A stretch of 64,000 nucleotides of DNA from Nepenthes gracilis. Taxonomy: Eukaryota; Streptophyta; Magnoliopsida; Caryophyllales; Nepenthaceae. The position numbers were made by a program, and so were the translations under genes. The notes beneath the pieces are model-generated. The model saw only the letters and a program-made list of their open reading frames with translations, did not search any database and was not told where the DNA came from. Shown piece by piece: positions 56,540 through 64,000 of the stretch; position 1 is the stretch's first letter; the number at the start of each line of letters is the position of its first letter. Location of the stretch: assembly GCA_033239525.1 (NCBI GenBank), contig BSYO01000036.1:6780126-6844125 (forward strand). Reading direction: 5' to 3'.

Positions 56540-57708
56540 CTATCTCCTTCTATAGGGTCCAACAATCCTCCTTGGTGTGTCCTAGAGATCGGTGAAAATG
56601 GCAGTACTTCGTTTGGTCTCTAGCTTCTGGGTTCTTCGGTGCCTTGCGCCACTTCAGGAACTTTTCATCCCTAATTTGTATCAAGATGTTCGAGTGGGTG
56701 TCATTTAGGGGAATCACGGTCGTTGGTTTGTACTCCCTTCGGGCACTCAGCACAGGCCACAACTGTTTGTGGCGCTCCTAAAAGCAGCCACCATCTCCAT
56801 TCCTCTTCTTCCCAGCAACCGACCCTTCCGGTGGCCAGTCCAAATGTTCAAGACGTCTTGCACCGTTGGCTTCCTTGGCCGAGATATAGGTTTGAGCGAT
56901 GGCCTCATCTTCCTAAAAGGACTGAGGGCACTGGTGCGCCAGGTGTTTGAAGAACTCCCCCACCACCAATGTGGCAATAAAGGTGCTGAGCTTCATTTTG
57001 TTAGAGAGCAAGGGGATCCAATGGACTTCGGTGATGAAGCAATTGAGGAACCGCTTCAGGCTCTCCTTTGGCCTCTAGCGGAGGCTGAAAAGTTGCCAGG
57101 GCTGCTTTTCCTCTCTCCTGTTGGAGGCGAACTGGCCCAGGAAGCAATCGGTAAGTTCATCGAAGGAGAAAATGGAGTTAGGCTAGAGGTCGTGGAACCA
57201 AAGCATGGCATCCCCTTTGAGTGTAAGAGGAAGTACTGGCATATAACATTCTCACTTGCTCCGTGGAGAGACAGGTGTGTATGGAAGTAGTCTAGGTGAT
57301 CCATCAGATCAGTACTTTTGTCGTATCCATCTAGCGTTGACATCTTAAACTTGAGGGGAAGTAGCTGAGTCCGGATGCCCATGGCGAACGGTGACCTTCG
57401 CAGGTCGAGCACTAGTCATCCAGACTCCCCCTTGAACACGTGGTTCCATATCTTCTCCACTTTCTCCTTTATCCACGGGGTTAACCCACTCTTCTTCGTG
57501 TTGATGATGTCTCGAAGCTCGGAGTTGTCCTGTGGGTCGTGCTGGTCGTGGCAGTTGCCTATGCAGGGTGGTCGCATACTATGCAAGCCCTCTCTTCTGG
57601 TTGTCGGCCTCCTCTCACTGCGAGAGTTACGGGGATTCTGCATCTCTGGGCTTTCCTAGCTCATCTCAGCTAGGGAGGTTCCTAGCTGTCGTCTGGGCCC
57701 TCTACCAG
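56540..57708 (-). pseudogene. gag: gag of element D, capsid and zinc knuckle
   Basis: 57643-57416 is the part before the capsid (EKVEKIWNHVFKGESG; C has VDKIWNHVFQDE). 57412-57056 has KFKMSTLDGYDKSTDLMDHL, then DYFHTHLSLHGASENVICQY, collinear with C's capsid, until a frameshift near 57230. 56762-56550 ends with the knuckle CHFHRSLGHTKEDC, the canonical Tat CxFHxxxGHxxxxC. The N-terminal part lies beyond insertion F at 59902-60243. Confidence 0.88.
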
Positions 57709-59889
<2,181 letters not shown>

Positions 59890-59901
59890 ACCAAAGATCG
59901 C

Positions 59902-60243
59902 TTAGGCCTCGGCGTCGCCAGCCCAAGTCGTCTTCACTCTGGGGGCCCTCGTGCCATGCCTTCGTCGTCTGGAGGTCAACGTCTGGGGTCCTGGGGGAGG
60001 AGCTCCCGTCCACTGGGCTCCTATCTGGAGTGCAAGTGCATGAAGCATTTGCCTCATGTCGCCTACATCAACAGTCAGTTTGCGCATATCAGGCTCTGGC
60101 TGCTCGCCGACACGACTACCCACTGAGGGGTTGTCACCGCAGGCGTTAGTGTCTCTCAATGGCACACTTGCTTGTGCTCTGGTGTGGATAATTTTTCGTA
60201 TAGGACAATGAACGTTGAGGTGGGAGGTTAGACTTTTTGTCAA
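59902..60243 (-). pseudogene. gag: N-terminal gag of element D
   Basis: A 113-codon frame on the side of insertion F next to the primer site: HLNVHCPIRKIIHTRAQASV, then DVGDMRQMLHALALQIGAQW and a basic Pro/Arg-rich end. In C the same place holds MQAITRLLKIL and a basic stretch. It has the position and character of a Tat gag leader but low sequence specificity. Confidence 0.55.
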
Positions 60244-60265
60244 TTTTCATAAATTATGCCAATGT

Positions 60266-60554
60266 TGCATCCCTAGGTTCGAGTTCTCTGGCGGATTAAA
60301 GAGCCTTCGGATTCCACGCTTGAGTCGAATCTCGAATAGGTCAAGTCTCTGCTCTCCTCAACGTGGGTTTTGCACAATACAAATTACAAACAAAAGGCTG
60401 GGTGTGATGGAAGACACACCGACGAAGACACTCCAACGCTCTAGTCATATATCTTCTGCAATAAACGGAAAGATACAGGAGCGAAAGTTAAAATGCGGTG
60501 AGAATGAAAGGATGTAAGGATGCAAGATTAGTTGAGTGATTAAGGGAGGTTGGG
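60266..60554 (-). repeat. U5/R end of the 5' LTR of element D
   Basis: The minus strand reads a GACTAGAGCGTTGGAGTGTC block and GGGATGCAACA at the end, directly before TTGGCATAATTTATG. The block corresponds to C's LTR at about 6624-6645. The LTR is cut at 60554 by element E. Confidence 0.65.
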
Positions 60555-60707
60555 TGTGATGGACCGGATTTCTTAATAGGCTACTATTCACGTCTGTTAA
60601 TATCTAAATATAAATAGAGTAATAAAGCAAAACGTAAATAACCATGCAATATATATATTTTACAATAACACACACAAGTAAATAATCCATGCAATATATA
60701 TATTTTG

Positions 60708-61205
60708 AAACGAATATCATATGAGATGCCATTAGGAACCAAAATACTCAAACCATAATAACCTACGGAAGTATGCAAATATCTATTTATTTACACGGCA
60801 AAATCACTTATACAAAAGTATCTCCAAAATGACCAAAAATATATCAAAAGTCGATCTTTAAATTGCCACATGAATCCAGATCGGCTTCCCAAGCCTAACT
60901 AGTCCGTCGGCCTAGTCTAGGCTGGCCACCACATATCTAGGTCGCCCTTATCTACGTCAGCTTCATCTGAGTCGATCATATCTAGGTTGGTTGCCTTTGA
61001 AGTGAAACCAATGTCATATGAGATGCCATTAGGAACAAAAATACTCAAACTATAATAACCTACGAAAGTATGCAAATATCTATTTATTTACACCGCAAAA
61101 TCACTTATACAAAAGTATCTCCAAAATGACCAAAAATATATCAAAAGTCGATCTTTAAATTGCCACATGAATCCAGATCGGCTTCCCAAGCCTAACTAGT
61201 CCGTC
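60708..61205. repeat. Direct duplication of about 200 bp in LTR of E
   Basis: 60708-60908 (GAAACGAATATCATATGAGA.. to ..CCTAACTAGTCCGTC) recurs at 61005-61205 with only a handful of differences, offset 297. A 97-bp spacer contains several CTAGG/TAGGTTGG-like motifs. High identity suggests it is much younger than the LTR itself. Confidence 0.92.
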
Positions 61206-62500
61206 CAACTCTTTCTTTCTCATCCGGCATGAACTCTTACTTGTCTGAAGGTATGAAAAATAGTAAGGAATGAGCCGATAACTCAGCAATGTACAATAAA
61301 TAAAGACATGCATAATTATTACTTTAAACGAAATCAAAAGAGACGAGATAGGAGCATAATGCATATAGGAACATAAATATGATTAGAAGCCGGTTTCATG
61401 AGTGTCGGTCCACTTTAAATCCTGATGTCATTTATTTTATTATTAATTTCTTTGTCTTCAAAATCATGCTAAAAAGTCAATTATCTTTGGGGATCGGACG
61501 GGAGCAGACAAATTAATGAAGGATTGTGTAATCTCCACACAATCTAAGGCCAATCCTCTTATTCTACTCCCAGAGGTGGATGACAATACCTTTAACCCGG
61601 AATATGGGGCCATAGTCCAAAGATGCCACCAAAAGTTTCCCCGTGGCCCAGGGGCAACCCCCGAATTATCACTCCAATATCCTTGATCTAGTTTTTTAAT
61701 AGCATTTTAGACGAAAATTCTATACAAAATTCTTTCATCCGATGGCCATATCTCAGATGACAAATAACATATAATAAATAACAAATTATAAAGTTTCCAC
61801 TTGCTATTCACATATATAATTTTTCCTTGGTTCTGTGGCTTGCATCTTAACTTCCAATAAACGAAGTTTTCAAATAAGTAAACTGATGTTTACAAATAAT
61901 TTGAATAAACATGCATGGTAATATTTTTCATGCACCATAGCCTAAACTTTACCAAATTTTACTACAATATTGAACTCAAACATAAGAAGAGAATTCTAGC
62001 AATATTCGAACATGAATCATGGAATGAAATTCAACATATAAAACATAGTACATGCACCGAAATATGAAGTTTATTCCTAAAACATGAGAAAGCACTTATC
62101 ATGATATTTAATCTATAGAAATATAGCGGAAAAATGTATTAGAATAATAATACCTGAAAAAATCAGACAAAAATCAACATTAGTCAAAGACAAAGTATAG
62201 AAAACCCTTGCATGATTTACAATTTTCTTACTCAAATTGGGCCTGAAAATTCTTCCTCTCCTTCTCCTTCATGCCCCTTTTTCTCTTATCCAAATTCTCT
62301 CCCTTAACCCCAAAATCACATATTTAAAGACAACGGGGTAGTTGAGAACAGGTGGAGATAAGTCACCTACTAAAAGGTCAACGGAGTAGGTGAAAGCAGG
62401 TCACTTACTCCGACTTTGGCCACTACGGCCTCTATTCCCATCCTACTAGTAAGCTTATCCAAACTAGTTAACATGTCAATTCGGTCATCTTCATCAATCT

Positions 62501-62632
62501 GGTCAACTTTTCTAATCCGGTCAACTATCTAACTGGTCAACTTCTCTAATCCAGTCAACTATCTAATCCAATCAACTTCTCTAATCCGGTCAACTATCTA
62601 ATCGATCAACATCTCTAATCCAATCAACTATC
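62501..62632. repeat. Short tandem array of TCTAATCC-GGTCAACT units in U3 of E
   Basis: Eight (G/A)(G/A/T)TCAAC cores lie at 62501, 62519, 62535, 62553, 62571, 62589, 62604 and 62623, spaced 15-19 bp, usually joined by TCTAATCC or ATCTAA. Five of the eight are WRKY-box cores (TTGACC or TTGACT on the minus strand, the element's sense strand). Confidence 0.85.
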
Positions 62633-62709
62633 CCTCCAGCTAACTTGCTACCTAGGCCGATTTTCCCATTAAGGCTGTGTTGCTATGTCCTAAGAACCAA
62701 ATCCTTACA

Positions 62710-62723
62710 ATTCTCCTCCACTT
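62710..62723 (-). other. Polypurine tract of element E
   Basis: AAGTGGAGGAGAAT on the minus strand directly before the 3' LTR, nearly identical to J's tract. Confidence 0.8.
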
Positions 62724-62939
62724 ATAAAATTTCATCCTTGAAATTTGATAAGACTTGTATACCTTATGAAAATAATTGGATGGATGTCTCTTTCTCACGC
62801 TTGGCTTCCGAATGATTCTTTTCTCTTTGGATGGATAGCTCCCAAAGTGGCTTCTAAAATCTACGGTGGCTCTTCAATAGAAATGATTTCTTCCATAAAA
62901 CTCAAAATTAATTTGGATGGATGGACATATTTATAGAGC

Positions 62940-64000
62940 AATGAAACGTAAAACACATTGTGAACATCCCTTTCAAGGCTCTAAAACTTCTTCAACTGGC
63001 TCTAGAATAGTCTCAAAAGATAAATTTTCAACTTTCCTTTAACCCCAAATCGAGATGTCCCTTTGGACGACGACACTTTCAAAAATACAAAATCACCGAC
63101 CTCAAATTTAACACCGTTCTCCTTTAGTCTACATAGCTTTTCTAACTACTTTGAGCTACCTTTAAATTCTCGTGAATCAACTTGATCTTCACTGTTGTCT
63201 CCTTGATAATGTCTGGACCAAGAAATTTCCTATCTCCAATTTCTTCCCAATGGATCGGCAATCGACATTTTCTCCCATATAGAGCTTCAAATGATATCAT
63301 ACCAATACTCGCCTAATAACTATTATTATAAGCAAACTCTGCTAGAGCCAAATGCTGATCCCAGCTACCGTTCATTTCTAACACTGAGGCCCTTAGCATG
63401 TCCTCTCATATTTGAATGGTGCGCTATAATTGGCCATCTATTTGGGTGATAAGCTGGGCTGAACTTCAATCCCGTCCCAAATTCTCAATGTAGGCTTTCC
63501 CAAAATTTTGAGACAAACCTTAGATCTCGGTCAGATACAATTGAGGATAACACACCATGGAGCCTAACAATCTCATTAATAAAAATGGGTCAATTTAGTC
63601 AGTCGATCAATGATAATCCATATGGCATCATGGTTGTTCGAAGTTCTTGGCAAACAAAACACAAAACCCATCATAATATCCTCCCACTTCTAACTCGGAA
63701 TGGGCATCGGTTGCAACAATCCAGCCAATTTCCTCTTCTTGACTTTCAATTGTTGACAGATAAGGCATTTACTTATAAAAACCGTAATTTTTTTTTCATA
63801 TTTCTCCACCAGAATATTTTTCTTAAATCCTAGTACATCTTATTAACTCTAGGGTGAATAATACACTTGGTTCAGTGGGCTTCCTTCATAAACTCTTACT
63901 TTAGTTTTTTTATCACCATGTACACATAACTGATCTCTAAATCTCAAGACTCCATTAGCACGAATATTAAAATCAACTCTAGAATCTTTCTTTAAGTCTC
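62940..64000 (-). pseudogene. Integrase of element E, broken, runs off window
   Basis: The minus strand reads CQQLKVKKRKLAGLLQPMPI, PSWKWEDIMMGFVFCLPRTS and [20 protein letters not shown] (after small gaps) at about 63770-63590. This is the zinc-binding end and the start of the core, with the usual MDFV/VDRLTK motifs slightly altered. Further on, RKFLGPDIIKETTVKIKLIH and ENLKVAQSS lie near 63220-63150, then the C-terminal module in broken frames. No clear chromodomain was read between 62725 and 62940. Confidence 0.78.

Larger units (their letters stand above)
60555..62709 (-). repeat. 3' LTR of element E
   Basis: The plus strand reads TGTGATGGACCGG at 60555 and ATCCTTACA at 62709, the reversed ends of a Tekay LTR. 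It contains a 200-bp direct duplication (60708-60908 and 61005-61205) and, near its U3 end, an array of GGTCAAC motifs (62501-62632). Confidence 0.85.
60555..64000 (-). mobile_element. Ty3/Gypsy Tekay-type element E, 3' part
   Basis: A minus-strand element entering from the right edge: integrase remnants (62940-64000), polypurine tract AAGTGGAGGAGAAT (62723-62710) and 3' LTR (60555-62709). It is inserted in the LTR of D. Homology to A runs through the integrase (AGGGTGAAT..CTTGGTTC.. and TTTCTCCACCAGAATATTTTT at 63801 matching 31718-31740). The body beyond 64000 is not seen. Confidence 0.85.

Noticed and set aside
56769..57290. 173-codon plus-strand frame
   Set aside because: It is the shadow of gag of element D, which has the capsid and zinc-knuckle motifs on the minus strand.

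Overview
The window looks like repeat-dense heterochromatin of a flowering plant. It is AT-rich and almost wholly made of LTR retrotransposons and their remains. No rRNA, tRNA, CRISPR or bacterial-type operon is visible, and no host gene can be called with confidence. The plant assignment rests on three established plant lineages recognised from protein motifs: Ty3/Gypsy Tat (two RNase H domains plus an antisense ORF), Ty3/Gypsy Tekay/Del chromoviruses (Met-tRNA type primer site, chromodomain) and Ty1/Copia. The species cannot be named.

Layout from left to right. 1-4328 is the 3' part of a coding-poor element with a 2.46 kb LTR (J, + strand). 4329-5590 is AT-rich and unassigned. 5591-16821 is a structurally complete Tat element (C, + strand) with a perfect CAATT target duplication. 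It holds broken gag-pol, two short tandem arrays, and a spliced-looking gene on the opposite strand at 13108-14903. 16827-19893 is an old LTR-like relic. 19894-37166 is a Tekay element (A, - strand) whose left LTR is split by an 8.6 kb coding-poor element (B, + strand, 20139-28753) of the same type as J. 37172-39515 holds a gag zinc-knuckle remnant and AT-rich sequence. 39521-47488 is a Copia element (G, - strand, perfect ATAAT duplication) with a poly-A-ended insert in its reverse transcriptase and a solo LTR inside its 5' LTR. 47494-48930 is low-copy-looking sequence with a weak gene-like stretch. 48944-52150 is a Copia fragment (I, - strand) split by a short non-LTR insertion with a 13-bp duplication. 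53488-53780 is a Copia LTR piece. 53890-60554 is a deleted Tat element (D, - strand) split by a solo LTR (F). From 60555 a second Tekay element (E, - strand) lies in the U5 of D's LTR and runs off the window.

The genes are not cooperating cellular genes. They are the replication modules of several retrotransposons (gag, protease, reverse transcriptase, RNase H, integrase), nearly all broken by stops and frameshifts. The most interesting system is in element C. An antisense gene with its own leader, a good start context, a short intron with consensus-like splice sites and a coiled-coil C-terminus sits head-on to pol, behind an array of 45/46-bp repeats rich in the WRKY-box core TTGAC[C/T]. The same core is clustered in C's LTR U3 and, independently, in the U3 of element E.

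Boundaries were found by eye from LTR ends, primer sites, polypurine tracts and target duplications. Domain limits inside broken genes are approximate.
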